From Chthoniobacterales bacterium (lineage in GTDB: Bacteria; Verrucomicrobiota; Verrucomicrobiia; Chthoniobacterales; JACTMZ01): a stretch of 64,000 nt of DNA. Of the stretch, positions 56,838 to 64,000 are shown piece by piece. How positions within the stretch are numbered: the first letter of the stretch is position 1; each line of letters begins with the position of its first letter. Both the position numbers and the translations under genes were made by a program. Below the pieces are notes generated by a model. The model was given only the letters and a program-made list of their open reading frames with translations. It ran no database searches and had not been told where the DNA came from. Location: positions 328,022 to 392,021 of the forward strand of contig JAGYIO010000003.1 of the NCBI GenBank assembly GCA_018402585.1, given 5' to 3'.

Positions 56838-57781
56838 GGAAGGTGGCCAAGACCATTAGGGCGGCCAAGCGCGGCAAGGATTGCCAACCCTTGCCAAGGC
56901 TTGCCAAGAAGTCCCTCCCAGCACGCGCGGAGTGGGATTTTTCCAAGGTCACGCGGAAGGATTCCGCGGTGGTCTGCATGCGGGAGTATGCCAAGGAGTG
57001 CCTGCGCGGAGTCAAAGACGGCCGGCTGACTGATGGCATTGTGAAGTGCGCGGAAATGTTCGTGGACACGGTGCCCGGTGCCACCGCGGAAAAACTGCAC
57101 CGCGCGGTCTGCCGCGGGATGCTGTGCCGCAGCAAAGCGTCGGCCGACGATACGAAGAACCACCCGCCCCTCCGCGCGATAGATCCCACCGTCATGCCTA
57201 ACGCGACGCCCAACAAACCCGAGATGCCACCGGGTGCGCAGGTCGTCATGTTTATGGTGAATTGGCGCGCAACACACCGGGAGATCAAAAAGGCCTTTGC
57301 CGACTGGCTTAACGCGCAACAAAAGCAACAGCAGCACCAGACGTGGACGTGGATTAAGCCAATCAATGCTGCACTTGGCATGGTGGAGGGAGAAGCCCTG
57401 CTCGACTACAACGACGTGGCCAACACTATCGTGGACATACTGGACCCCGCGGTGCCTGTGGGCGGCCACTTGTCGATGCCCGGTGCAGCAGTGGTGGAGG
57501 CGCAACGCGCACTTTCCAATCAGCGCAAAGGCCGTGGGGATTCCAAGCGCGCACTGCTAACAGATCTGGCCGTCTATCGGTTGCACTTGGCCGGGTGCAC
57601 CCCGGAGCAGATCGGGAAAGCACTGGGCGCTGGCCGGCTGAAATTCTACGACGCCGCCTTAGTGCGCCGCGCCACGGAAAATGCGGAGGAGTATCTGGCA
57701 CGAACCCTATTTTATGGCTACGCGTGCGAGGCCTACGCACTAGGCATGGGCAAGCAGCCACCAGAGTCCGCGCAGACTTAA
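56834..57781 (+). CDS. Unknown element-encoded protein, coupled to the integrase
   Basis: The 315-residue product starts at a GTG overlapping the int TGA. The N-terminus is Lys/Arg-rich; the middle has Trp-rich QTWTWIKPINAALGMVEGEALLDYNDVANTIVDIL; the C-terminus contains YRLHLAGCTPEQIGKALGAGRLKFYDAALVRRA, which could be a helix-turn-helix. I recognise no family. Confidence 0.72.
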   Translation: MRKVAKTIRAAKRGKDCQPLPRLAKKSLPARAEWDFSKVTRKDSAVVCMREYAKECLRGVKDGRLTDGIVKCAEMFVDTVPGATAEKLHRAVCRGMLCRSKASADDTKNHPPLRAIDPTVMPNATPNKPEMPPGAQVVMFMVNWRATHREIKKAFADWLNAQQKQQQHQTWTWIKPINAALGMVEGEALLDYNDVANTIVDILDPAVPVGGHLSMPGAAVVEAQRALSNQRKGRGDSKRALLTDLAVYRLHLAGCTPEQIGKALGAGRLKFYDAALVRRATENAEEYLARTLFYGYACEAYALGMGKQPPESAQT

Positions 57782-57818
57782 AAGCGAACCGCTTTTACGT
57801 AATTAGAAAAGTTGACAT

Positions 57819-57840
57819 GCACGAGCCATTGTTCGCTCGT
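57819..57840. promoter_or_regulatory. Hairpin/operator upstream of the excisionase-like gene
   Basis: cacgagc–cattgttc–gctcgtg is a perfect 7-bp inverted repeat ending two bases before the ATG at 57842. It overlaps the ribosome-binding region, so it may be an operator or a translational hairpin. A TTGACA lies just upstream at 57812. Confidence 0.5.
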
Positions 57841-57841
57841 G

Positions 57842-58132
57842 ATGACTATACCTATCAACACCGCTGGCAGCACCACGGACCCGATCCGCGGAGCTGAAAA
57901 CTCACACCACAACCCCGCCCTGCGCACGGAATTCGTGCGCTTGCCAAAACCCGGCACATCGTGCGCGGTCACCGGCCTTTCCCGCAGTGGCATGTGGGAT
58001 CTCGTCGCCAATGGCTACGTGAAGTCCGTTTGTTTGCGCAAACCCGGCGCGGCCAAGGGCACCAGGTTGGTGCACCTGCAGTCCCTCTTGGACTACCTGC
58101 ACGCGCACGTGGACGTGATCCAGAAAAACTAA
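57842..58132 (+). CDS. AlpA/excisionase-like winged-helix protein
   Basis: The 96-residue protein carries FVRLPKPGTSCAVTGLSRSGMWDLVANGYVKSVCLRKPGAAKGTRLVHLQSLLDYL, the layout of MerR/AlpA-like excisionases: HTH, then a wing rich in basic residues. In satellites such proteins control excision or activate int. An open extension to a TTG at 57812 would run through the hairpin and is less likely. Confidence 0.72.
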   Translation: MTIPINTAGSTTDPIRGAENSHHNPALRTEFVRLPKPGTSCAVTGLSRSGMWDLVANGYVKSVCLRKPGAAKGTRLVHLQSLLDYLHAHVDVIQKN

Positions 58133-58151
58133 ACCACCAACCCGGACCAAC

Positions 58152-58406
58152 ATGAAAACAGAAAAGCAAAACGCTGCCACCGACGCGCGCCACCAGCGGA
58201 AAATCGAAACACTCAGCCGCGCACGCTTGGACGCGGTGGGCGAAGTCATGCAGGCATACGCATGGCTGGATGAGGTTGCCGAGGCTGCCAAGGGCACCAT
58301 GCAATCACTGTCTAACGCGGAGAAACTGGTGCGCCGGCGCGAGGCCAAGCTGCACAAGGCAGACCGCGCGCTGACCGCGTATCTCAAAAAGGAATCTGGG
58401 AAGTGA
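58152..58406 (+). CDS. Small coiled-coil protein
   Basis: The 84-residue protein is mostly charged helix (LSRARLDAVGEVMQAYAWLDEVAEAAK; KLVRRREAKLHKADRAL) with heptad-like spacing. It is encoded 19 bp after the excisionase-like gene and its TGA overlaps the GTG of the primase gene. Function unknown; it may help the replication module. Confidence 0.65.
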   Translation: MKTEKQNAATDARHQRKIETLSRARLDAVGEVMQAYAWLDEVAEAAKGTMQSLSNAEKLVRRREAKLHKADRALTAYLKKESGK

Positions 58407-59449
58407 ACGCGACCACCGCACCACCCGAAAACGCAAACGCCGCCCAAAGTAGGACGGCGCCGCGTGAATCCCGGACCAACGAGACTTGTTCTAAACGTAG
58501 CACGTCAACCGCACCGCGCAAACTGCGCGTGTGGATCAAGGCGCCGGTGCGCCGCGGTGAGGAACTGAACCAGTGGATCTGGGACCGTGCGTGGCATCTG
58601 GCCATGGCTGGTGCCACCGCGGATTCGGCCTGCAAACTCCTGCACGGTCTCGTGGGCCACGAGGCCAGACCGGGCGAGATCGAGCGCGCAGTGCGTCGTG
58701 CCTTTGTCATGGCACGCGGCAAGGCCGGCACTGTCGGCACCGTGCCCGGAGGCCGCCCCGCCCCCAAGTGGCCAGATCCAGACCACGCGGCACTGGTGCG
58801 CGTCTGGCAGGACCACCCGGCCGCGGTGGACGATCTGGTGGCACTGTCGCCGGCCGTGGCACCAGCACACCCGCTGGACGTGCTGCGCGAGCTGCACCGC
58901 GCGGACGACGAGGATCTGCTTTGCCTAGGCATCAAGCCCACCGGGCCATTCTACACGCAGACTTTCGCCACGTGGGAGCACTGGCGCCGGGATCTGCCGC
59001 AGTGGGAAATGTGCGTGCCGAATTTGATGCGCAGCGCACACGGCACCACGGATGAGGGCAACCGATCCGCGCGGTGCCGGGAGAATAGCTGCGGCAAGGG
59101 CGGCCAACGGTTCCTGGTGGTGGAACTGGACATATCCGCGGACGCCCTGGTGGTGGCCGAGCTGGGCGCACGGCCGGCGGACGTGTGTGCCGCGGTGCTC
59201 ATCCACAAGCTGGGCCTGCAGCAAGTGCGCATGGTCGTGTCGTCCGGTGGGAAGTCACTGCACGCATGGGTGCCGGCCGGCGGCCGCACGCAAGAGCAGA
59301 TCGAGCAGTTTTACCGCGTCTGGCGCCGCTATGCGGTGGACTGGCGTGGATCACTCCCAGAGCAGCAATTCCGGCTGCCGCAGGGATTTCGCGCGGACAA
59401 GGCCGCGGTGCAGCGCGTCGTCTATTGGAACATGGGAGGGGGCATTTAA
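58403..59449 (+). CDS. Archaeo-eukaryotic-type primase-like protein
   Basis: The 348-residue product has an N-terminal helical region and a C-terminal primase-like core: FLVVELDISAD (acidic metal site, about residues 236–246), MVVSSGGKSLHAWVP (the SGGKSLH motif, about 277–291), and QFRLPQGFRAD … VVYWN. These are the motifs of AEP/PrimPol-type primases of plasmids and phages. Translation is coupled at both ends (GTGA start, TAATG stop). Confidence 0.78.
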   Translation: MNATTAPPENANAAQSRTAPRESRTNETCSKRSTSTAPRKLRVWIKAPVRRGEELNQWIWDRAWHLAMAGATADSACKLLHGLVGHEARPGEIERAVRRAFVMARGKAGTVGTVPGGRPAPKWPDPDHAALVRVWQDHPAAVDDLVALSPAVAPAHPLDVLRELHRADDEDLLCLGIKPTGPFYTQTFATWEHWRRDLPQWEMCVPNLMRSAHGTTDEGNRSARCRENSCGKGGQRFLVVELDISADALVVAELGARPADVCAAVLIHKLGLQQVRMVVSSGGKSLHAWVPAGGRTQEQIEQFYRVWRRYAVDWRGSLPEQQFRLPQGFRADKAAVQRVVYWNMGGGI

Positions 59450-60588
59450 TGGCCACGATTCCACCAACAGTGTTACCGACAGGATGGCAGGAGGTAAGCG
59501 TGGACCTAGAGCCGGTGGCCGTGCCAGTGGCCGTGCCGCTCTTGGACTACCTAGACCACAAGCCGGACCCCAAGGATACGCTGCTGGGCAACCGCTTCCT
59601 GTGCCGCGAGGGGGGCATGCTTTTTGTCGGGCCGTCGGGGATTGGCAAGTCGTCGGGCAGTGTGCAAATGGACGTGTGCTGGTCTGTTGGTCGTCCAGCC
59701 TTTGGCATCGAGGCCGCGGGACCGCTGCGCATTCTCGTGATCCAAGCGGAGAACGACGCCGGAGACCTGCACGAGATGGTCAAAGGGGTGCTCTCGCCGC
59801 TGCGCTTCACGGCCGCGGAGATGGCCATGTGCCGCGAGAACCTTCACGTCATTGGCGAGAAGGCGCGCACGGCCACCGCTTTTGTCGATCAAGTGCTGGC
59901 ACCCGCGCTGGAACACTACCGCCCGGACATTGTGCGCATCGACCCGCTGTTAGCCTTCCTGGGCGGTGATCCGTCGGACCCCAAGGTGCTTTCACCATTC
60001 TGCCGCAACTGGATTAACCCGCTGTTGGAGGAGTTTCAGTGCGCGTGCGCGTTGAATCACCACACGCCGAAAACCAACAACCGCGACACGTCCAACTGGA
60101 AACCGTCGGATTGGATGTATTCCGGTGCGGGGAGTGCGGATCTGACCAACTGGGCGCGCGCGGTGCTCGTGGTGGAACCGACGGCCAACCCGGACGCATT
60201 CCGCTTCATCGCGGCCAAGCGCGGCCGCCGCACCGGCTGGGTGGATGAGCTAGGCCAACCGGTCTATCAGCGCATTTACTGCCACACGGAGGGATCTATT
60301 GCGTGGCGCGAGGCCACCCCGGAGGAAACCGCCGGCGTGCGCAGTAAGAACCAGGCCACCATGCCTACGGACGATGCGCTGATCGCGCACGTGCCGGCCA
60401 CCGGCACCATCCCCAAGGATGTGCTGTTGGCCAAGTGGAACGGCACCGGCATGGGAGTGCACAAGTGCAGAGCCAAACTGCAGGTGCTTTTAAGCGAAAC
60501 CCCCCCGCGCATTTTTGAGCACTACAAACAGCGTTCCAGCACCCGGCCGCAGAAGTTGATTTCACGGCAAGAGGAAACCTTTCTTTGA
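59449..60588 (+). CDS. RepA-like RecA/AAA-fold ATPase (helicase-like)
   Basis: The 379-residue protein has Walker A VGPSGIGKSS (about residues 60–69), ILVIQAENDAGD after it and Walker B-like PDIVRIDPLLAFLGG (about 159–173). CALNHHTPKTNNRDTSNWKPSDWMYSGAGSADLTNWARAVLVVEP matches RepA/AAA_25 hexameric helicases of mobile elements. A C-terminal winged-helix-like region follows (TIPKDVLLAKWNGTGMGVHKCRAKLQVLL). With the primase it forms a replication module. Confidence 0.82.
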   Translation: MATIPPTVLPTGWQEVSVDLEPVAVPVAVPLLDYLDHKPDPKDTLLGNRFLCREGGMLFVGPSGIGKSSGSVQMDVCWSVGRPAFGIEAAGPLRILVIQAENDAGDLHEMVKGVLSPLRFTAAEMAMCRENLHVIGEKARTATAFVDQVLAPALEHYRPDIVRIDPLLAFLGGDPSDPKVLSPFCRNWINPLLEEFQCACALNHHTPKTNNRDTSNWKPSDWMYSGAGSADLTNWARAVLVVEPTANPDAFRFIAAKRGRRTGWVDELGQPVYQRIYCHTEGSIAWREATPEETAGVRSKNQATMPTDDALIAHVPATGTIPKDVLLAKWNGTGMGVHKCRAKLQVLLSETPPRIFEHYKQRSSTRPQKLISRQEETFL

Positions 60589-60961
60589 GATCCGCACGAT
60601 GATTACAACGATCCGCACAGGAGATTGTAACAATCTCACCAGATACCCAGAGATAGATAGATACAGACAGGCGTATTCCTATACGCCTGTATGTATCTCG
60701 ATCTCCCCCGCGGAGATCCCCACAGGCAACGGCATATAGGCAACTTTACTCCCCGGTGCCGACGACAGACTACGCGAGCGCGTGGCGGTGGAGATCGCAC
60801 GTCTACAAGTGCGACGCGCACTGCAGGACGCTTCCGGCGCTACTGGACACACCGACGATCTGCGCGCTCGATGCGGTCACTTGTGTGCTTTGGCCACCAA
60901 AGGTTCCCTAGCGGGGGCCGGCGGCGAACATCACGCCGGTTGACACCGCGCAAAGGGCACA
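60589..60961. other. Palindrome-rich region, candidate replication origin of the element
   Basis: This 373-bp non-coding stretch follows the ATPase gene. It holds a repeated gatccgcac (near 60590 and 60610), the palindrome gagattg–taa–caatctc (60621–60637) and an 18-bp stem with one mismatch around a 4-base loop (60659–60698, core acaggcgtat–tcct–atacgcctgt). The left part is far more AT-rich than the flanking genes. Such clustering next to primase and helicase genes is typical of origins; a packaging site is the alternative. Confidence 0.6.
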
Positions 60962-61198
60962 ATGGCCACCCGCTGTCACACAATTCGCCCCGGGCGACTA
61001 TCAAGTCCAATCCGCGCGTTCGTGGCGCGACTAATGGCCGAGGTGCACGGTGTGACCATCAAGCGCGCCGCGGCCATTGTGGACCGCGCCCCGGGCTGCC
61101 TGTGGGCCGCCGCAGTGGACGCCCACACGTCCGGGTGCCGCACCCTGCGCGACTTTGAGCAGTGGACCGGCGAAACCCTCACCCAGCTTTCCAAATGA
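60962..61198 (+). CDS. Small unknown protein of the element
   Basis: The 78-residue basic protein (IRAFVARLMAEVHGVTIKRAAAIVDRAPGCLW) could contain a helix-turn-helix, but no family is recognised. Its TGA overlaps the ATG of the next gene, supporting it as a real gene. Confidence 0.55.
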   Translation: MATRCHTIRPGRLSSPIRAFVARLMAEVHGVTIKRAAAIVDRAPGCLWAAAVDAHTSGCRTLRDFEQWTGETLTQLSK

Positions 61199-61638
61199 AC
61201 AGATCACAAATCCTTAACACCCGCGCCGCACTGCAGGAGGTGGTGGCGGCCAGTGCCAAGCCGACCGCGGCCAAGAAAGCCGCACTGCATAAACTCGCGG
61301 AGCTGCGCAAGATCGAGGCCAAGGCCGCCGCGCGCACCGCACCCAAGCAGATGAGCAAAGAGGGCAAGACTGACGCCGACACACGGCACTTTGCTTTCAA
61401 CAAATACAAATTCCTCTGCGCGCAACGCGGTGCACTGACCCGGCGCTGGGGCCGTCTGTCGCGCGACGAATTCCAACTGCACCAGGCGTTGACCGAGCAC
61501 CTACCGGCCGAGGCGCCGCCGGTCCTGCCACCACACGGCACCCCGACGCCAGTCCACAGCAAGCTCTGGGACGATTTTGTGGGCAGCATCAAAGCAACCC
61601 TCACCGCGGTCCGCGACCTGCCGGTAAAACAACTCTAA
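61195..61638 (+). CDS. Unknown element protein, basic N-terminus
   Basis: The 147-residue protein starts at an ATG overlapping the previous stop. The N-terminus is Ala/Lys-rich helix (AAKKAALHKLAELRKIEAKAAARTA); the middle has Trp/Arg-rich FNKYKFLCAQRGALTRRWGRLSRDEF. Function unknown. Confidence 0.6.
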   Translation: MNRSQILNTRAALQEVVAASAKPTAAKKAALHKLAELRKIEAKAAARTAPKQMSKEGKTDADTRHFAFNKYKFLCAQRGALTRRWGRLSRDEFQLHQALTEHLPAEAPPVLPPHGTPTPVHSKLWDDFVGSIKATLTAVRDLPVKQL

Positions 61639-61642
61639 CTTT

Positions 61643-62218
61643 ATGAAAATCATAGACCTCGCAGAACAGGCCACACGCATGGCGAATCCGTCGGCGCCGG
61701 CACTGGGTGGATTCGACATCCAGCAAGAACTTAAGAAGGCGCTGCGCAAGGCGCTGAAACCTATCGAACCCAAGGTGCGCGCTTACCTTGCCACCAAGGC
61801 GGAGATTCAAGCCAAGATTGACCGATGGTCAGTGGAATCCTTTGATCGCAAGTTGGAGGAGGTGGTGCAGGCCGCCCACGTTGGTGACGCTACCGCGGCC
61901 GCGGAGCTAGAAGGTGGCAACGGTCCGTCCCGGGAAACTTTCGATAGGCTTTGCGGGTTGGCATGGCAGGCGATGGACGAGCACGAGCGCAACCACCGCG
62001 CGGTGTTTGCCGAGGCCGCCGGCTTGATCGAGCAGCCTATGCACGACGTCGTGAGCAAAGGGCAGCAGATTTTGGATACGACGTTGGATGGCTTGGGTGT
62101 GCCGCGCTTCACGCTGCAAGGCGCCACCAACGGTGTGAACTATCTCGTGCACAATTTGAAATGCGCCGGCCGCGGTGAGGCCGCAGACCTGCAAACACTT
62201 TGGGATGCGCTGGAGTAG
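61643..62218 (+). CDS. Unknown helical element protein
   Basis: The 191-residue acidic protein (IQQELKKALRKALKPIEPKVRAYLATKAEIQAKID…) is predicted to be mostly helical. It begins 4 bp after the preceding gene. No domain is recognised; a structural, capsid-remodelling or replication role is equally open. Confidence 0.6.
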   Translation: MKIIDLAEQATRMANPSAPALGGFDIQQELKKALRKALKPIEPKVRAYLATKAEIQAKIDRWSVESFDRKLEEVVQAAHVGDATAAAELEGGNGPSRETFDRLCGLAWQAMDEHERNHRAVFAEAAGLIEQPMHDVVSKGQQILDTTLDGLGVPRFTLQGATNGVNYLVHNLKCAGRGEAADLQTLWDALE

Positions 62219-62395
62219 CCATAAAAATGGGGACCACAAGATGGACGGATCGCGGCGGGTTTTCCTTAATGGATTTCGCCCGAGCTAGACCGTGCACGGA
62301 AGGACCGCGGAGTGTCCGTGCTCCCCACCCCCCGGGCGGGAACCCTCTAATTTCCAACCGTCGCAAGTGCCCGATCAACACCGATGTTTTTCTAC

Positions 62396-62433
62396 GTGTT
62401 CACCGCGACACCAGAGGGTGAACAAGTGAACAC
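62396..62433. promoter_or_regulatory. Operator-like inverted repeat before the terminase-like gene
   Basis: gtgttcac (62396–62403) and gtgaacac (62426–62433) are perfect inverted copies, with an extra gtgaac at 62418–62423. They lie directly upstream of the ATG at 62440. The 221-bp gap before the gene (62219–62439) holds nothing else that I recognise. Confidence 0.5.
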
Positions 62434-62439
62434 CGCACC

Positions 62440-62988
62440 ATGACGATCCGGGAACAAGCACTAGGTCTGGACGCATCACCCTCGCAGGTGCACAAGTGGC
62501 GCACCCGCGGCATGCCGGCCGAGCTGGGACCGTCGCAGGCGTGGATCGCGGCAAACGTTCGGCGCCGCGGACGCAACCAGCAACCGTCACTTGGCACCGT
62601 GGCACCACCGCCGGCGGCCAGCACGGACGACCCGGACGATTTGCGCGACGCAAAGTGGCTAGCACGTCGGGCCTTTGACGAAGCGGCCAAGGCCTCGCCG
62701 GCCGTGCTGCCGCAGTTAATCACCGCTTACCACCGCGCGTGTGGCGCCATCGCGGAGATCGAGCGCAGCATGATCGCGCGCGAACTGGACGCACAAACCC
62801 TCATGCACCGGGACCAAGTGTCGTTGGTCATCGCGGAGTTTTGCGGAAAGCTCACCGCGCTGTTGGACGCACTGCCGGCCAGCGTGGCCGCGCAGGCCAA
62901 CCCCGCAGACCCGGAGCTGGCGCGGGACGCCATCGCGGACCACGTGGAGCAGATCCGCGCCACCATGGCCGACCCACCGCTCCAATGA
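62440..62988 (+). CDS. Terminase small subunit (Nu1)-like protein, tentative
   Basis: The 182-residue protein begins with a DNA-binding helix-turn-helix (LGLDASPSQVHKWRTRGMPAELGPSQAWIAANVRRRGR), followed by a helical domain (LRDAKWLARRAFDEAAKASPAVLPQLITAYHRACGAIAEIERSMIARELDAQTLMHRDQV). This arrangement resembles Nu1-type small terminases, which recognise packaging sites. No large terminase is present. The same layout could also be a simple phage regulator. Confidence 0.5.
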   Translation: MTIREQALGLDASPSQVHKWRTRGMPAELGPSQAWIAANVRRRGRNQQPSLGTVAPPPAASTDDPDDLRDAKWLARRAFDEAAKASPAVLPQLITAYHRACGAIAEIERSMIARELDAQTLMHRDQVSLVIAEFCGKLTALLDALPASVAAQANPADPELARDAIADHVEQIRATMADPPLQ

Positions 62989-63326
62989 AAACTTTTGCAG
63001 GTGGCCGTAAGGCTGCGTTACTCGCCGGCGTTCGTCCGCACCGTTCCATTGTGGGCCGGCGCGGGAGGTTCCGTCGTTAAGTTCATTCCGCCGCGGGGGG
63101 CGCGAGCAACCCCCGCGACCTGCAATCCCCCTCCCCACTGGTGGCACCGCGTGTGGACCGCCGCGGCCACAATGGGACACACGGCGCCGGCATTTTGCAC
63201 TACGCGTGCAGGGGGTGAATCGAACTTCTAAAACACGCATGGCACGCGTGAGAGTGTTAGGCCATTGTTAGGCCTTTGAGCATTTTTCCTGCGACTTTTT
63301 GCGTAAGTCGTTGATGATCAGAGAAA
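62989..63326. other. 338-bp non-coding right end of the element
   Basis: No gene of the element is convincing here. It contains the right arm-type repeat (63255–63274). The short frame at 62995–63231 is Pro/Ala-rich and dismissed. Confidence 0.55.
63255..63274. repeat. Arm-type repeat at right end of the element
   Basis: Identical to 55606–55625 (tgttaggccattgttaggcc), same orientation, 53 bp from attR. Confidence 0.65.
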
Positions 63327-63359
63327 GTGGCTAGGGAGGGAATCGAACCCCCGACACGA
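63327..63359. repeat. attR within tRNA-Phe
   Basis: The core matches attL at 55503–55535 except for one base (c/t at the 29th position). Here it is part of the complete tRNA, whose 3' end faces the element. Confidence 0.93.
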
Positions 63360-63400
63360 GGATTTTCAGTCCTCTGCTCTGCCAACTGAGCTACCTAGCC
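63328..63400 (-). tRNA. tRNA-Phe (anticodon GAA)
   Basis: The 73-nt cloverleaf has acceptor GGCTAGG/CCTAGCC, D-arm TAGCTCAGTTGGCAGAGCA, anticodon loop CTGAAAA and T-arm GGGGGTTCGATTCCC. It is the integration target of the element to its left and remains intact. Confidence 0.97.
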
Positions 63401-63503
63401 GATGCGATGAGGGAGGATTCTACGCACCTCGGGCTGCTGATCAAGTTTTTGCCGCGGCGGAAGGCATACGTCCCGGCGCACGGTCCGCCGGATTCGGGCG
63501 GCC

Positions 63504-64000
63504 TCACTCCACCGGTGCCACGGGACGCGCCTCCGCCGCCGTGAGGGGAATACTCCCTGCCGAAACACCTTCCCGCAGACCGGGAATCAAACGCACGTCC
63601 CAGCAGGCCAGCAAGGCGAGCACGGCAAAATAGAGCGAGTAGCGGTTGATCGAAAACGGCCCCGCCGCCAACTCCAGTGACCCGAGTGCGTCAAGAATGG
63701 CACCCCAGGCCATCGGTGCACCGCCCAAGCCGAGACCGCACACCACAGTGAAGACCGCGAAGAAGTGATTGCGGCCCATCGCCGGCACGCTGACCATGAT
63801 GATGCGCGTGTTGGCCACGCCAAAAACCGCCCCGGCCAGACCACCGAGGACGTTCAATCCCCCGACCAATCCCGGCCATCCGGGCAGCAAGCCGGCGGCC
63901 AGGGCAAACCACCCGAAAATAACCAGCGCCATGAGGATGAGCCCGCGGCGCAACCACGGCTTGCTACCCGTGACGTCAAGCCGCGGAGCTGTGATGGCCA
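63504..64000 (-). CDS. MFS transporter, N-terminus cut by window edge
   Basis: The minus-strand frame is open from the stop at 63504 to the right edge (about 165 codons seen). At least three hydrophobic helices are present (ILMALVIFGWFALAAGLLPG; GLVGGLNVLGGLAGAVFGVANTRIIM; HFFAVFTVVCGLGLGGAPMAWGAIL), with the small-residue pattern of C-terminal MFS helices. The sequence MGRNHFFAVFTVVCGLGLG resembles major-facilitator helix 10–11 regions. Substrate unknown. An internal TTG/ATG near 63953 is not the true start since the frame continues. Confidence 0.68.
   Translation of the reverse strand, partial: AITAPRLDVTGSKPWLRRGLILMALVIFGWFALAAGLLPGWPGLVGGLNVLGGLAGAVFGVANTRIIMVSVPAMGRNHFFAVFTVVCGLGLGGAPMAWGAILDALGSLELAAGPFSINRYSLYFAVLALLACWDVRLIPGLREGVSAGSIPLTAAEARPVAPVE

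Larger units (their letters stand above)
55503..63359. mobile_element. Integrated element in tRNA-Phe, phage-satellite-like
   Basis: The ~7.8-kb block is bounded by direct repeats of the tRNA-Phe 3' end, with the intact tRNA at the right end. It encodes, all on the plus strand, a tyrosine integrase, an excisionase-like HTH protein, an AEP-type primase, a RecA/AAA ATPase, several small unknown proteins and a Nu1/terminase-small-subunit-like protein. Stop-start overlaps couple int with the next gene, the coiled-coil gene with the primase, the primase with the ATPase, and two later genes. No structural, lysis, portal or large-terminase genes are present. This content resembles phage-inducible chromosomal islands rather than a prophage or ICE. 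Confidence 0.82.

Noticed and set aside
62995..63231. A last small gene of the element
   Set aside because: The frame is Pro/Ala/Thr-rich, has no start signal and is not coupled to the preceding gene.
55503..63359. Complete prophage or conjugative element
   Set aside because: No capsid, portal, tail, lysis, large-terminase, relaxase or type IV secretion genes can be recognised.

Overview
The window looks like a chromosome segment of a Gram-negative, GC-rich bacterium, most likely a member of the Verrucomicrobiota (possibly Opitutae-like; the class is a guess). Pointers are an LptD outer-membrane protein, a PEP-CTERM protein, outer-membrane barrels, a TonB/ExbBD system, many families of short palindromic intergenic repeats, and the block tRNA-Thr–tuf–tRNA-Trp–secE–nusG–rplKAJL–rpoBC followed directly by rpsB–tsf. 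No database search was possible; assignments rest on reading the translations and motifs.

Layout. 1–7.2 kb: lptD (cut by the left edge), galE, ribD, two tandem outer-membrane barrel genes, then a repeat-rich gap. 7.3–21.4 kb: the large minus-strand information-processing block (tRNA-Thr, tuf, tRNA-Trp, secE, nusG, rplK, rplA, rplJ, rplL, rpoB, rpoC, rpsB, tsf), with a convincing internal promoter before rpoB. 21.9–26.9 kb: PEP-CTERM protein, YmdB-type phosphoesterase, secreted amidase, ParA, PyrE. 27.1–28.6 kb: an array of four terminal-inverted-repeat elements abutting a decayed K+ channel/RCK gene. 29.0–36.2 kb: a proton-pumping rhodopsin with its own terminator, then a translationally coupled operon crtE–crtI–crtB–crtY–blh plus a methyltransferase, which together can make retinal from isoprenoid precursors. 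36.4–55.3 kb: ordinary chromosomal genes (glycosyltransferase-like membrane protein with TPRs, def, exbD/exbB/tonB, 8-oxoguanine glycosylase, sixA-like, fabG, lolC/E-like, split chromate transporter, vapBC, slyD, tyrS, aquaporin and others). 55.5–63.4 kb: an integrated element of about 7.8 kb in the 3' end of tRNA-Phe. 63.5 kb to the end: an MFS transporter cut by the right edge.

Two systems stand out. First, the rhodopsin/retinal cluster carries the Asp-Thr-Glu motif of a green-absorbing proton pump, and its carotenoid operon has been invaded by palindromic repeats: one forms the crtE/crtI stop-start junction, one lies between crtI and crtB, and two sit in frame inside crtY. Second, the tRNA-Phe element has the gene order of a phage satellite (integrase, excisionase-like HTH protein, archaeo-eukaryotic-type primase, RecA/AAA helicase-like ATPase, palindrome-rich origin candidate, terminase-small-subunit-like protein) with no capsid, portal, tail or large-terminase genes. 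It may be a satellite of a type not described for this phylum.
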